A stretch of DNA of 64,000 bases, taken from contig JAKSZU010000007.1 of NCBI GenBank assembly GCA_026018925.1, positions 97,427,501 through 97,491,500 on the forward strand. Reading direction: 5' to 3'. Numbering within the stretch: the first letter of the stretch is position 1; every line of letters begins with the position of its first letter. Shown here piece by piece: positions 21,518-34,400 of the stretch. Both the position numbers and the translations under genes were made by a program. Below the pieces are notes generated by a model, which searched no databases, was not told the origin of the DNA, and saw only the letters and a list, made by a program, of their open reading frames with translations. The stretch comes from Tupaia tana. Its lineage: Eukaryota; Chordata; Mammalia; Scandentia; Tupaiidae.

Positions 21518-23384
21518 TAAGCAGAGAACAATAGCAAGTCACATGTCTGACCCTAACCCTAACACCGTGTCCATGCTGGAGCCAGTGCTGCGGATGAGGA
21601 GTCGCTGCCCGGCCCTGAAACAAAGGCAGCCTGCACCCCCGTCTGGGTTTCCACGCTGCCGGCTGCGCCTCTCCTTTCTACGCAACTGGAGCAACAGTCT
21701 TCTGTGCCTCCGCTGTCTCTCCAGATAAAGCACAATGCAAGCGGGTTTCAATTACGGAATCCAAGTCACATTCTAGGATTCCTGCTTGAAATTGCACGGG
21801 TGACTTGAGTTTCGTGTGCTCCCAAACATCAGAGATGGTATTACAGACCTGACCTCCCCAGGTCCGCATCCCCACAGGCCGCAGGCCGCAGACCGCCCGG
21901 CTTCCAGTTAGGGGCCGTCTCACTGCTGTCCCCTCCGCACTGCCACCTTCCCTGAGGAAGGTCTGCCAGAGTCTCTCAGGCGTGCTGACTCAGCCTCCTC
22001 CCTCCCTCGCCCTCACTCTCTCAAATTCACCTCTTCTAAGTTTCTCAAATCCATGGAAATGTAAATATAAAGCACTAGACATTTTTCAGCATCAGGTCGC
22101 TGTCAGAGCAGGGAGTATTTAACTGCGCCGAGAAGGGCCGTCAGACCTGGGTGTTGGTAAGAGCGCTCCATTAGACAGTTTTCAGAGACTTTTTTCTTTG
22201 TTTTTTTTTTTTCATAAACTTCATCTTAGCCAAATATTTCACAACTTTTCTTTGACACAGCACAAAGAGAACTTACACACCACAATTCTCACAGCCAATC
22301 GACTTATTTCATGCTCCACCCTAAAGCCAGATGCTATTTTATCTCACATGCACTCTGTCACTGTTAATGTCCTGCGTGGGCCTTGGGGGAGAAGTGGGCT
22401 GTGTAACACCATGGCACCTGGCATGCCATCTGGGTGAGGGTTTGGTGTGGCATGGTGGGGCCCTAGCCAGCTCCCTGTGCCCTCTGTCTAAACACTGCTC
22501 CAGCCAGCTCTGTCCAAGTCTCACAGCTCCTGCCTGCTTTTAAGAGGCAAAAACACAGAAAGAATCATTCCATTTGGTGACATGCAGAAGAGAGGAGAGT
22601 AATTCGCCTGGACAGAGAGAGGATGGAGTGGAAATGCTGAGGAGACAGAGAGGATGGAGTGGAAATGCTGAGGAGACCACGACTGGGAAGAGCAGAGGAG
22701 AGGGAGGACTCCGGGTTGTTACTTCTGCTTCCTGGCACTCGCACACCTCCTCCTCAGGGTACCAGCAGCCAGCTTCCCTCTCACTCTGACGTCATTTTCA
22801 CGTAGAGTCTTGGTCCTGGGTGGAAGTCTGGAAAAGCCATTTGGAAGGCAGCTCTTCCCCTGGCACCCCGCATGTACACAGATGTGCCTGGCACACCCAC
22901 AGAGAAGCCACACATAGACCTAAGGACACATGGACAGGCAGAACATGACGACGGCCAGTTACGGCAGAGCCAGCTGCAGAGCCTCGCTTTGCAGATGGCA
23001 CATGTGCATGCATCCTCACACCCAGACACAAAGACCCACACCACCACCCACAGCCCTTACTCAGCTACGACCCCACCAGGCTGACTGGGACAGTAGCTCT
23101 CTCGTTAGAACTTCCCAAATGTCTTTGACTAATCAGATTTCTCTCTGTGCAGCCTCATGCAAGCTCAGTCTCTGAATCGCTCAAAATAACTGAGCAGAAG
23201 TGAAATGAGACACAGATCACTGGACACATGGGGAACTGAAATTTGGGACACAAGATGGAAGGGCTGCCAGGGCTGCCCTATTTCAGTGGATGACATGAAA
23301 ATAGATGATGCAGTCCTTACCAAGGAGGTGACCACTGTTACCAGATGGAAAAGCGAGTGGGCCTACTATGGAAAGAAAACAAAC
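21518..23384. other. Unrecognised sequence with a small tandem duplication
   Basis: No exon is recognised. At 22611-22674 a segment of about 32 bases containing GGATGGAGTGGAAATGCTGA is duplicated head to tail. Two telomere-like CCCTAA units at 21550-21561 are too few to matter. Confidence 0.4.
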
Positions 23385-23530
23385 TTAGAATCGAACAGAC
23401 TTCGATCCAGATCCAGTAATGCCATTTATTAACCGTCAGCTTGGGCACTTACTCGACAATAAAACCTACTTTCCCGTGTTCTTGTGAGAGTCGACTTAAT
23501 GATGTAAAGGGCTATCACACTGCTTGACTT
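23385..23530 (-). mobile_element. MIR fragment, reverse
   Basis: TTCGATCCAGATCCAGTAAT, GCCATTTATTAACCGTCAGC and TTGGGCACTTACTCGACAAT match the complement of the MIR 3' half, including the part read as a tRNA-linked core. Confidence 0.8.
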
Positions 23531-23949
23531 CAAAAGCACATGATTTAGTTTTGTTTTTCAAGTTGTACCCAACATTTCCTGTGAGCTCTCCAGGCAGAAG
23601 ACAATGGCTTTAGTCTCCAGACTCTCCAACTAAATTAAGCACGGCCACGTGCCCACCTTCCTCGGGAGTAGCGTGCCCCTGGCAAGTGGGAGTAGGATGG
23701 ATGAATGGCCAGATGGTGTTACTTCATTATATTTCATTGTTCTTAGAATCACCCCACAAACCCTGAGTCTGGCATGTAGTCCTAGTGCCAGAGATGTATT
23801 GGTCCAATGGGAGTGACAGCTAGACAGAAATCATTCTAAAACTGAGACGAGTATTGAAGGTTTTATTAGCACACAGGAAAAATAGTAACTTCTGGGATCC
23901 AGAAAGTTCATGGAAGCAACCGTTTGTAGTCTAGGTGAGAGTTTGCTGC

Positions 23950-24430
23950 ATAGCAAAATTTGGTAGAGGCAGTCCCAGAAGAAACCTGAGCAGGGGCGCA
24001 AAGGCAGGAAAGATGCTTACCTGGGCAGGAGGAGGGCTGAGGTGGCTGGAGGGAGAGGGCACGACGCCAGCCAGGAGACAAGCTGGGAAGGTTGTTGGGA
24101 ACCAGCTATGGAGGGCCTCGTTCCCACGGAATCTTATGTAAGAAGACAATTAGTGAAGAGGGCAGCAGGCAAAGAAGCAACGTGGCCAGGTTTGTATTTT
24201 AAGGGAGGATTTAAGTACAAGGATGGTTTCAGGCAGGGAGAGATGAAAACCTAGAATAACAGTCTGCTCACGTCCTCTCTTTCTATGCATTATCACAAGG
24301 TTTCCGGCAGAGAGGTAGGAGACACAAAGGAGGGATACATTCGACAAAATGTATGAGATAGGATTGGCCGGAGTCAGAGAATTGATTAAATTTGTGGAGC
24401 ATGTAAGAAGGAAGAATCCAGATGGCTGGA
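23950..24430 (-). mobile_element. L2 fragment, reverse (diverged)
   Basis: TATGGAGGGCCTCGTTCC, GTGGCCAGGTTTGTATTTTA and the later TAGGATTGGCCGGAGTCAG follow L2 complement in order. Matches are short and the boundaries are approximate. Confidence 0.5.
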
Positions 24431-26417
24431 AACTGCGAAAAGGGTGGGCTCTGCCAGGGCTGTCAGCACGTGGCAAACGCAGCGGCCATGGAGCACAGGA
24501 GAAGAGCCAGCCCAGTCCTGCTGGCTGTGCCGCACTTCAAATTCCTGCAGGATCCCAGATGAAGGAGTCCTGGTGTGTGGCAGTGTCACTCTGATCTCTG
24601 TCTCCGCCTTCCCAGGGCTGCATTCTATCAGCCTGTGTCTATGCCCAAATCTTTGTGCAACACCTACTGAATTTAGGGCCCACCCCAACCCAGTATGACC
24701 TTATGTTAACTTACCTAATTGCAGCTGCAACAGTGCTATTTCCAGACAAGGGCAAGTTCTCAGGTGCTTCAAGTTAGGCCTTCAACACGTCTCTTTTTGC
24801 AGGTGGACACATTTCAGCTCACACCCCAAAAGGAGGACAGGGAGGAGAGAAGGTGACAGAGCCAGAGCCCCAGGATGCCCCCAGATGGCCTAGTGTCAGG
24901 TGAGACAGAGGAGAGGGGCCAGTGGGAAGGAAGAGAAGGAGCGGTCAGAGAGGAGATGTGAGACAAGGCTGGCCCGCAGCACCCACTTAGCAGAAGGACT
25001 GAGCAGCCTGGGTGTGGGTCCTGATCTGCAGTCACTGGAAATGCTCCTGGGAGCAGACCCTGCAGAGCTGCAGGCAGCTGTGATGTGGGGACACTCGGGA
25101 GCCTACGGAGCTAAAGAAGTGGCATCAGTCTGTCCACGCAGGGCACTGGAGAGATGTCCTGTGACCTCTTCAAGAAGTCTCCTAGGGAGCTCTAGGGCCT
25201 GGTCTTCTTGTTATCTAATTAAGCTCCACACAGGATGCTCAACATACGAGGAAAATGGGAGGCAGAGAAAGGGAACACGACGGTGAGCGCGAGCTGGGAC
25301 TGCCGTCGCTGGAAGACAGCTTCAGGGTGGGTCTGGCCCAGGACGCGCGCCTGCTGAAGCTGGTGCAGATGCAGGGCTGGATGCAGAGAGAAACGAGTGG
25401 TTAACTGCACGAATAATAGCAAAGGTTTGGGGAGCAGAGAGAGCATACACATGCCAGGAGAAAACGGATGTGGCCAGGGCTGGGCTTAATTAATTACGTT
25501 TGTTTCCCGATGCCATGGAGTGTCCAGCCAGAGGGCTGGTTCTGGGCAGCTCCCTGGAGCACCGTCGTTTCTGCTGCAGAGCGGGTGACGCACACGTCCC
25601 ATCCCACACTTCCCGCACTTGGCCCAGACACTGGCCCATGCTCCTGGACTTTCTAGCTCTCCTCCGAGTGTCTGCCTCTGTCCCACATGTGCTCACACGT
25701 GCCTCTGCTCACTTCCAATCAGTGCTTCTGACATTCAGGTCTCTCAGCCCTCGTCTTTATCACAGGACGGGCCAGCTCGGGCCTTAGCTGAGTGGGTCCT
25801 CTCTGAGAGCCCTTTGTGAAGAGTTTGCTTCATTTACACAGCGCAGGCAGCAGGCCTCATCATTGTCCTGTCTCCTAGGTCACAATGCCCAACAGACAAA
25901 AGAAAAATTCACGTGATTCCATCCAAAGATGTAGGAAGACATACACACCTTCAAACCCAGGCCATGAAATGGATAGAGAAGACAACATTTGAGCTGGTAT
26001 TTTACAGACTGGATGCAATAGCTCCTAACTGTCCCCAAAGGGCCGCTGGCCTTTCTTCTCCAGGCACATGAGAATTTTAGTTTATGGGAGCTGAGCTGAA
26101 GTTGTCATATGGGTGAGCAATAGTGCCAGGGAGCCAACTCTTAATTCGTTAGCTTGCTAGGAGGAGCAAAGTAGGAGGAGGTGGCGAACGCATTTACCCT
26201 GAAGCGTGTGGGATGTTAAGTGGGAAGATGACTTCCATATTCACAGTCATAAACCCGGTAAGACAGTAACACTGGCACCAAACCCTCAGGGTGAACAAGA
26301 CTAAATGACCTAATGTGGGTAAAGGTCTGAGTATCAGGAATGTAGTAATACTGTGTAAATATTTCTCATTGTTGCATAAACTAAAAGGTAACTTAATACT
26401 TAAAACCATTTCATTCT
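24431..26417. other. Unrecognised sequence
   Basis: About 2 kb without a recognisable repeat or exon. A 128-codon frame at 24900-25286 has no domain I recognise. GC content is moderate and there is no CpG cluster. Confidence 0.4.
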
Positions 26418-26640
26418 TATTAATGTTTTTAAACTGACAGATAATAGTGTATGTAGTCGTTATAAACAACATGATGTTTGGAAGTGCATATACACTGTGG
26501 AATGAATAACTCTGGCTAATTCACACACTTATCCCACCACTGTTATTTTTGTGGTGAGGACACTTCACATACACTCTCTGAGCATTCTTCAGGAATTAAT
26601 TTATCCGTAACTGTCATGAATATCTCACTACCGTCATCTT
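26418..26640 (-). mobile_element. L1 3'-UTR fragment, reverse
   Basis: AAACTGACAGATAATAGTGT, AACAACATGATGTTTGGAAG and TATTTTTGTGGTGAGGACAC are the complement of the 3' untranslated end of older (L1M-type) L1 elements. It is truncated at both ends. Confidence 0.8.
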
Positions 26641-26798
26641 CACATGCTCTACCTGTTTACACACACACACGCCCCTGCATCTGCACTGGGCAGGAGTGCT
26701 TTCTGTATCAAGTGACCTAACAGTGGCTTAGTAATTATGGGGTGCCTGCAGGTAAGTGGCCTCTGCATTGCTTCAGTGGCTCAAAAATGTCAAGGCTT

Positions 26799-27074
26799 AA
26801 GACCAGCCGATGGCATAGCAGTTACATCCCTGGATTCCCACATGGCCAACCGCGGTTCAATTCCTGGACCCAGTGGCTCGAAGCTCATGCCAGGCATATG
26901 TGCGCGCATGCTCAGGACCCCGGGAAGAGAATGGAGAAGGGATTGTGGCCTGGCCATCCCCAGCCCTGGGGCGGGGGGGGTGATTTTTCACTATCCCTCT
27001 CACTGTTTCTATCTCTCTCTCTCTTTCTCTGGTGAGTGCATGCACCCTCAGGCAAAAACCTCTTTTAAAAAAAT
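26799..27074 (+). mobile_element. tRNA-derived SINE, older subfamily
   Basis: GTCAAGGCT before and CCAAGGCT after mark the target duplication. The head reads GACCAGCCGATGGCATAGCA, different from the younger CAGCAGTTAGCG form, and the body has AATGGAGAAGGGATTG. A G run sits at 26971-26979. Confidence 0.88.
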
Positions 27075-27159
27075 ACCAAGGCTCCCTCTCAAAGTTAAAA
27101 GATGGGTCCTATATCAGAAACCATTGCTTCCATATTCCACACATACATATATATATAAT

Positions 27160-27397
27160 TTTTTAAATAAAGATTTTTGCTACAGGGCATGTGTGCTTGC
27201 ATGAGAGACAGAAAGCAAGAAATCACCCCCCGCAGGGGATGACCATGCTGCAATCCCTTCTCCTCCATTCTTCTTGGGATTTTGGGCATGCATGCACACG
27301 TGCCTGGCATGAGTTTTAAGCTGCTGGGTCTGGGACTCAAACCACTGTCAATTACGTGGGAGTCCAGCAACATAACCATTATGCCATCTGCTGGTCC
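27160..27397 (-). mobile_element. tRNA-derived SINE, reverse
   Basis: The tail leads into GATTTTTGCTACAGGGCATG, and the head ends GCCATCTGCTGGTCCC. TATATATAATT on the left and TATATATGTAATT on the right are the probable target duplication. Confidence 0.88.
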
Positions 27398-27948
27398 CTA
27401 TATATGTAATTATTTTACTTCGTTTCGTCACTGTACGTCTTTACAGCATACAAAATGAATTTTCTCAGCATAAATATACCACACATTATTCCACTCAAAG
27501 ATATTACAGAACACATTACCATCAAAAGATAATTTTCCATTTGTGTCTGTTAAATGTTTTGCTTTCTTTTTCCCCTTGATTTTCTCCCTCCCACTTGTCA
27601 TTGCCCATCCCTCTTCCCCACTGTCTTGTATACACAGTTGTTCTCCATGCTTTTATACCTTTCAGTCTTTCAGCTTCTGCCATAGAGTGTAGACATCCGG
27701 CATATATTAAGAGGAGACACACAATGTCTCTCTTTCATAGTCTGGCTTGCTTCACTCAGCACTAAATCTTCCATATTTGTCCACTTTCTATCAAATGCCA
27801 AGGTCTCATTGTTTTTATCCCTGAGTAGTATTCCATAGTGTATATGTGCCACACTTTTTCCATCCATTCATCTGTTCTTGGATATTTGGGTTGACCTCAT
27901 GTTTTAGCAATTGTGAATAATGCTGTAATAAACATGGATATGCAAGTG

Positions 27949-28154
27949 TTTTTTTTTTTTTTTTTCTTGGAGAGGTTTTTACTATAGAGCGCGTGCACTC
28001 ACCAGAAAGACAGAGAGACAGAAAGTGAGAAATCACCCCCCAGCGGGGATGGTCACACAGCAATCCCTTCTCCTCCATTCTCCTCTCGGGATCTTGGGCA
28101 CGCATGCACATGCGCCTGGCATGAGCTTAAGCCACTACACTAACTGCTGGTCCC
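27949..28154 (-). mobile_element. tRNA-derived SINE, reverse, internally deleted
   Basis: TGCAAGTG flanks it (27941-27948 and 28155-28162). The tail, CT block and middle are intact, but the sequence jumps from GAGCTTAAGCCAC to TACACTAACTGCTGGTCCC. About 75 bases with the B box and most of the tRNA-like head are therefore missing, while the extreme 5' end is kept. Confidence 0.9.
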
Positions 28155-28963
28155 TGCAAGTGGTTTTTTTGACTGAGAATATTCCTATCCTTTGGGTAGA
28201 TACCCAGGAATAGAATTCCTGGATCGTATGGTAGTTCTATTGTAAATTTCTGAGGAACCTCCATATTGTTCTCCACAGTGACTATACTAATTCCCACCAA
28301 TAGTGTAGGAGGGTTCCCTTTTCACTGCAGCCTCACCAGCACTTACTATATTTTTATATTACCTATTTTAACTGGAGTTAGGTGGGACCTCATTGAAGTT
28401 TTGATTTGCACTCCCTAATGATAATGGATTTTGAGCATTTTTTGTATGCTTTGGCTGTTCATATGTCTTACTGGTGAGTTGTCTATGCAGCTCATTTGCC
28501 TATCTTATAATTAGACTGATGTTTTTTTCAGGTAAGCTGTTTGAATTCCCCGTACATTCTGGTTATCAGTTCCTTATCTATGGCATAGTTTGTGAATATA
28601 TTCTCCCATTCCAGGGTTCTTGGTTCACTCTAATTATTGTTTCTTGTACTGTGCAGAAGCTTTTTAATCTGATGTACCCTCATTTGTCTATTTTTGGGAT
28701 TATTGCCTATGCGGGGTCTTATTTAAGAAGTCTTTGCCTACACTGCTATTTCCAAGACATTCCCCTATGTATAGTTTTATAGTTTGAGGTCTTAGATTTA
28801 GAATTTTGATCCATTTTGAGTTGATTTTGATTAATGGTGGGAGATACGGGTCCAGTTTCACTTTTCTGTGGATGGATATCTAGTTTTTCCAGCACCATTT
28901 TCTGAAGAGATTTTCTTTTCCCCACAGAATTGTCTTGTGCCTTTTGTCAAAAATCAGTTGGCA

Positions 28964-29239
28964 AGGGAACCAGCAGTTAGCGTAATGGCTATGTCGCTGG
29001 ACTCCCACGTAGTCGACCGTGGTTCGCATCCCGGACCCGGTGGCTTAAAACTCACGCCGGGCCCGTGTGCGTGCATGCCCAAGATCCTGAGAGGAGAATG
29101 GAGGAGAAGGGATTGCGGCGTGACCATCCCCCCTGGGGGGTGATTTCTCGCTTTCTGTCTCTATGTCTCTCTCTGTCTGTCTGGCGAGCGCACACGCCCT
29201 ATAGCGAAAATCTCTCCAAAATAAATAAATAAATAAATA
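28964..29239 (+). mobile_element. tRNA-derived SINE, young full length, inside L1 A
   Basis: AGTTGGC occurs on both sides (about 28956 and 29240), interrupting L1 sequence that resumes in register. CpG-rich body with GGTTCGCATCCC as B box. The tail has become (AAAT)n. Confidence 0.92.
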
Positions 29240-29639
29240 AGTTGGCTGTATGTTTTAGGGTTCATTTCTGGGATCTCTATTCTGTTTCATTGGTCTACGT
29301 ACCTGCTTTTATGCCAGTACTATGCTGTTTTGATCATCACATCTTTGTAATATATTTTTGGGTCAGGAAGTGAAATGCTTCCTACTTTATTCTTTTTGCA
29401 CAGTATTACAAGGTCTTTTATGATTCTAGACAAATTTTATGATTTTTTTTTCTAATTCTGTGAAGAATGTCTCTGGTCATCTGACTGAGATTGCATTAAA
29501 TTTGTAAGTTAATTGGGGTAGAATTGACATTTTCATTATAGTAATTCTCTCAATCAGGAACATGGAATTTCTTTCCACTTTTTTTTGTATCATTTTCAAT
29601 TTCTTTTTTTAGTTTTTCATAGTTGTTTTTGTAGATATC

Positions 29640-29921
29640 TTTTACCTATTTGGTTAGGCTTATCCCTAGGTATCTTACATCTTTTGTGGCTATTGTATAT
29701 GGAGTTGCTTTCTTCACTTCTACCTTGATCTGTTCATTATTGGTGTATAGAAATGCTATAAATTTTTGTATGTTGATTTTGTATCCTGCCACTTTACTGT
29801 ATAAATTTATCACTTCTAGTTGTTTTTTGTTTTGTTTTTTATTTTTTATTTTTATTTTTTGGTGGACTCTTGGGTTTTTTATGTATATAATTATGTCATC
29901 TGTGAATAGAGGTAATTTCAC
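29640..29921 (-). pseudogene. L1 A ORF2 reverse transcriptase remnant
   Basis: The minus-strand product contains LFTDDIIIYIKNP, then [20 protein letters not shown] and VRYLGISLTK, the region just after the L1 catalytic FADDM box. The first catalytic residues read FTDD instead of FADD. About 90 codons are open before a stop. It is part of a decayed element and not a host gene. Confidence 0.88.
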
Positions 29922-30930
29922 TTCTTTATATGCCCTTCATTTTATTCTCTTTTCTGATTACATTGGCGAGGACTTCCAGTACTATATTAAAATGGAGGGC
30001 AGAAAATGGATAGCCTTGTCTTGTTCCAATTTCCATTTAGTATGATATTAGCTATGGGTTTTTCATATATGGCTTTGTTTTTCATACATTGTGTTGAGAA
30101 AAGTCCCTTCTACGCTAGTTTTGCTACAAGTCTTTATCATGAAGGGATGTTGTATTTTACCAAATGCTTTTTCTGCATCAGTTGATATAATCATATGGTT
30201 TTTATCTTTCCTTCTGTTAATATGATATGTTGCATTTACTGTTTTATGTATGCATTCCTAGAACAAACCCTACTTGGCCGTGTTTATAATCTTTTTAATG
30301 TGTCTTTGGATACAATTTGCTAGTATCTTGTTGGAAAATTTTGCATGTGCATTCATCAGGGATATTGGTCTGTAGTATCCTTTGTTTTGGTGATGTTCTT
30401 GTCTGGGTTTGGAATGAGAGTTATGGAGGCTTAATAGAAGGAATTTAAGAGTGTTCCTTCATTTTGGATCTTTAGAAATAGTTGAGTAGAATGGAGGTTA
30501 GCTTTTTAAAAATAGATTTGGAGAATTCAGAATTGAAGTTCTCAGGAACTGGGTTTTTCTTTTTTGCCAAACTATTTATTACTGATTCAATCTCATTGCT
30601 TGTTATTGATCTATTCAGGCTTTCTATGTCTTCCTGATTCAATCTTGGTTTATTATATGTGTCCAGAAATTTGTCTATCTCATCCAGGATTTCTTGTTTG
30701 TTAGCATATTGTCACTCATAATATTCTCTCCTGTCTGTTGAATTTCTGTTACATCTGCTGTAATATTGCCTGTTTCACTGCTGACTTGGTTTATCTGGTT
30801 CCTTCCTCTGTTCTTAACTACCTAACGGCATGTCAATTTTGTTCATCTTCTCAAAGAACCAGCTTTTGGTTTCATTTATTTTCTATATAGTTCATTTATT
30901 CTCTATTTCACTTATTTCTGTTCTCATATT

Positions 30931-31076
30931 TTTAAAGAATTATTTTATTTAATTTTATTTCTTATTCTTCTTCTTATTTTTTAATTTGACCAAAGAAACA
31001 CAGACAGAGGAAAAGTGATAAAACAAGCAGACAGGTCTGGGATTTGAACTGTGGTTAGCCATGTGGGAGTCCAGCA
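30931..31076 (-). mobile_element. Short-type tRNA SINE, reverse, 5' truncated
   Basis: AT-rich tail, CAGACAGGTCTGGGATTTGA and ACTGTGGTTAGCCATGTGGG, ending abruptly at GTCCAGCA. The final 25 or so bases of the head are missing where L1 B begins. It forms the only spacer between the two L1 copies. Confidence 0.8.
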
Positions 31077-31437
31077 TTTTTTATTATTTTATTATGATTA
31101 TTTCAATTTCTTTTATACATTCAATCACATCACTTAGCTTGCAAAGTGAATATTCCAACACGTATACATTTCGCATGCATCCAGTTGACAATATTATAAG
31201 GTTATCCCTCAGCAGATAATAATCTATTTCTTTGTCATAAATGCCTTGCTTCTCTATTTTTCTCTTTAATGTCCTTCCTCAGACTCTACTCCTTCCCACA
31301 CTGTATCTGGTATTCACAGCCATTTACTATGTTTCTATATCCTTTAGTCATTCAGTTTGGGCCATAGAGTGTGGACAATCAGTATATATTAAGTGGAGAC
31401 ATACAATGTCTCTCTTTCATAGCCTGGCTTGCTTCAC

Positions 31438-34400
31438 TCAGCAGTAAATCTTCCATATTCCTCCACTTTCTGTCAAAGGCCACGATCTTTTTTTTTTTTT
31501 TTTTTTTTTAATAGCTGAGTAGTATTCCATAGAGTATATGTGCCACACTTTTTCTATCCATTCATCTGTTCGTGGGCATTTGGGTCGGTTCCATGTCTTA
31601 GCAATTATGAATAATGCCACAGTAAACATCCATGTGCAAGCACTTTTCTAATTAAGGATTCTTCTGCCCTTTGGGTAAATACCAAGGAGCGGGATTGCTG
31701 GATCATATGGTAATTCTATTTGTAGATCGTTGAGGAATCTCCACATAGTTCTGCACAGTGACTGGACCAATTTACATTCCCACCAGCAATGTAAGAGACT
31801 TCCCCTTTCACCATATCCCCCCCAGCACTAGCATTTTTTTTTTTTATCTTAGTCATTCTGACTGAGGTTAGGTGGTATCTCATGGTTTTGATCTGCATCT
31901 CCCTTACAATGAGGGATGTTGAGCATCTTTTCATATGTCTTTTTGCTATTCGTATCTCATCCTTAGAGAGGGATTTTTTCAACTTGTTCTCCCATCTTTT
32001 AATAGGATTGATCATCTTTTCTTGGGACAGTTGCTTGAGTTCCTTGTTTATTCTGGTTTCAGTCCCTTATCTGATGCATGGTTTACAAAATCTTTTTCCA
32101 TTCTGAGGGCTGTCTATTCACACTAATTACTGTGTCTTTTGCCATACAGAAACTTCTTAGTCTGATGTAATCCCATTTGTCTATTTTGGGGATTATTGAC
32201 TATGTTCTGAGGGTCTTGCTTAAGAATTCTTTGCCTAACCCAATGTCTCCCAGAGTTTCCCCAGTGTTTCCTAGGAGTGATTTTATAGTTTGAGGTCTTA
32301 GGTTTAGATCTTTGATACACTTTGAGTTGTTTTCTGTCAATGATGAGAGATAAGGGTTCAGATTTATCTTTCTTCAGATTTATCCAGTTTTTCCAGTACC
32401 ACTTGCTAAAGAAGTTTTCCTTTTCCCAATGGAGTAACTGGTACCCTTTGTCAAAAACCAGTTGACTATAAGCTTGAGAGTTTATTTCTGGGGACTCTAT
32501 TCTGTTTCAATGGTCCACCTGTCTGTTTCTATATCAGTACCATGCTGTTTTGATTACCATAGCTTTGTAGTATATTTTTGGGTTAGGGAGTGAGATTCCG
32601 CGTACTCCACCCTTCTTGTGCAGGATTGCTTTGGCAATATGAGGTCTTCTATGATTCCAGACAAAATATATGACTGTTTTTTCTAGATCTGTGAAGGCTA
32701 TCTCTAGTACTTTGATTTGAATTCCATTAAATATATAAATTAACTTGGGTAAGATTGTTGTTTTGGTTATATTAATTCTTCTAATCCAGGAACATGAGAT
32801 GTCTTTCCACTTTTTTATGTCATTCTCAATTTCTCTTTTTAGCTTCTTGTAGTTTTCCTTGTGGAGGTCTTTAACTTCTTTGGTTAGATTTATTCCTACT
32901 TTAGTGGCTATGGTAAATGGAATTACTTTTTTCAGTTCTAAATCAGTCTGCCTGCTGTTTGTGTATAGAAATGCTATAGATTTCTATATGTTGATTTTGT
33001 ATCCTGCAACTTTACTGTATTCATGCATTACATCCAGGAAGTTTTTCATGGATACCATTGGGTCTTCTGTGTATGTAATCATGTCATCTGCAAATACAGA
33101 TAGTTTCACCTCTTCTTCCTATTTGAATGCCTCTTATTTTATTCTCTTTTCTGATTGCATTGGCAAGTACTTCCAGTATTATATTGAAAAAGAGTGGGCA
33201 TCCTTGTCTTGTACCAGTTTTTAGTGGGAAAGCTTTCAGCTTTTCTCCATTCAGGATGATGTTGGCTGTGGGTTTTTCATAGATAACTTTTATTGTGTTG
33301 AGAAATGACCCTTCTATGCTGATTTTGCTGAGAGTCTTGATCATGAAGGGGTGTTGTATCTTATCAATTGCTTTTTCTGCATCAATTGATATGATCATAT
33401 GGTTTTTTATCTTTCTTCCTGTTAATATGGTGTACTACATTTATGGTTTTGCATATGCTGAACCAACCTTGCACCTCTGGAATAAAGCCTACTTGGTCAT
33501 GATGTATAATCTTTTTTATATGTTGTTGGATATAATTTGCTAGTATTTTGTTGAGAATCTTTGTGTCTATATTCATCAGATATATTGGTCTATGGTTTTC
33601 CTTCCTTGTCCTGTCCTTATCTGTTTTAAGGATAAGGGTGATAGAGGCTTCAGAGAATGAATTACGAAGAGATACACTCTTTCAGATCTTTATAAATAAC
33701 TTGAGCAGAATGGGGGTTAACTCTTATTTAAAAGTTTTGCAGAATTCAGAGGTGAAGCCATCAGGACCAGGACTTTTCTTTGTTGAGAGGTTATTTATTA
33801 CTGATTCAATCTCCTGCTTGTTTGGGGCCTATTCAGATTTTCTATATCCTCCTGTCTCAATCTTGGTAGATTGTATGTGTCCAGGAATTTGTCCATCTAA
33901 TCTAGATTTTCTTGGCATATAGTTGTTCATAGTATCCTCTAATGATGTTTTGCATTTTTGTGATGTCTGTCATTGTATTTCCAGGCTTATTGCAAATTTG
34001 ATTTACCTGGTTCCTTTCTTTCTTGTTAACAAGTATTTCTTCTTGGATCTTTATTATTTCCTTTCTCCTAAAGTTTTTTGGATTTTTTTTTCTGTTGCTT
34101 TTCCAATTCTCTGAGGCATGATGTTAGGTGATCAATTTGTCTTCTTCGCATCTTCTTCTTATGTGCACTAAATGCTATGAACTTCTCTCTTATGACTGCT
34201 TTCGCAGTGTCTCAAAGATTATGGAGACTCGTGTGCTCATTGTCACTGGCTTCCATGAATCTTTTGATTTCAGTCTTTATTTCTTCAGTAGTTGTGAAGT
34301 CATTCAGGAGCAAGTTATTTAGTTTCCATGTATTTGTGTCTTTTTGAGGATTTCTCTTGAAATTAAAATCAAGTTTAATTCTATCATGGTTGGAGAAGAT

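Larger units (their letters stand above)
27420..30930 (-). mobile_element. L1 element A, reverse, 5' truncated
   Basis: Complement of L1 from the 3' untranslated region (27420-27740) into the reverse transcriptase region. Landmarks are GAGTAGTATTCCATAGTGTA near 27830 (ORF2 C-terminus) and the YFTDDI-type catalytic box near 29900. Two SINEs of the dominant family interrupt it (27949-28154 and 28964-29239). It stops near the start of the reverse transcriptase domain, so the endonuclease and ORF1 are absent. Stops and shifts are frequent. Confidence 0.92.

Noticed and set aside
21545-21563. Interstitial telomere repeat
   Set aside because: Only about two CCCTAA units, well within chance.
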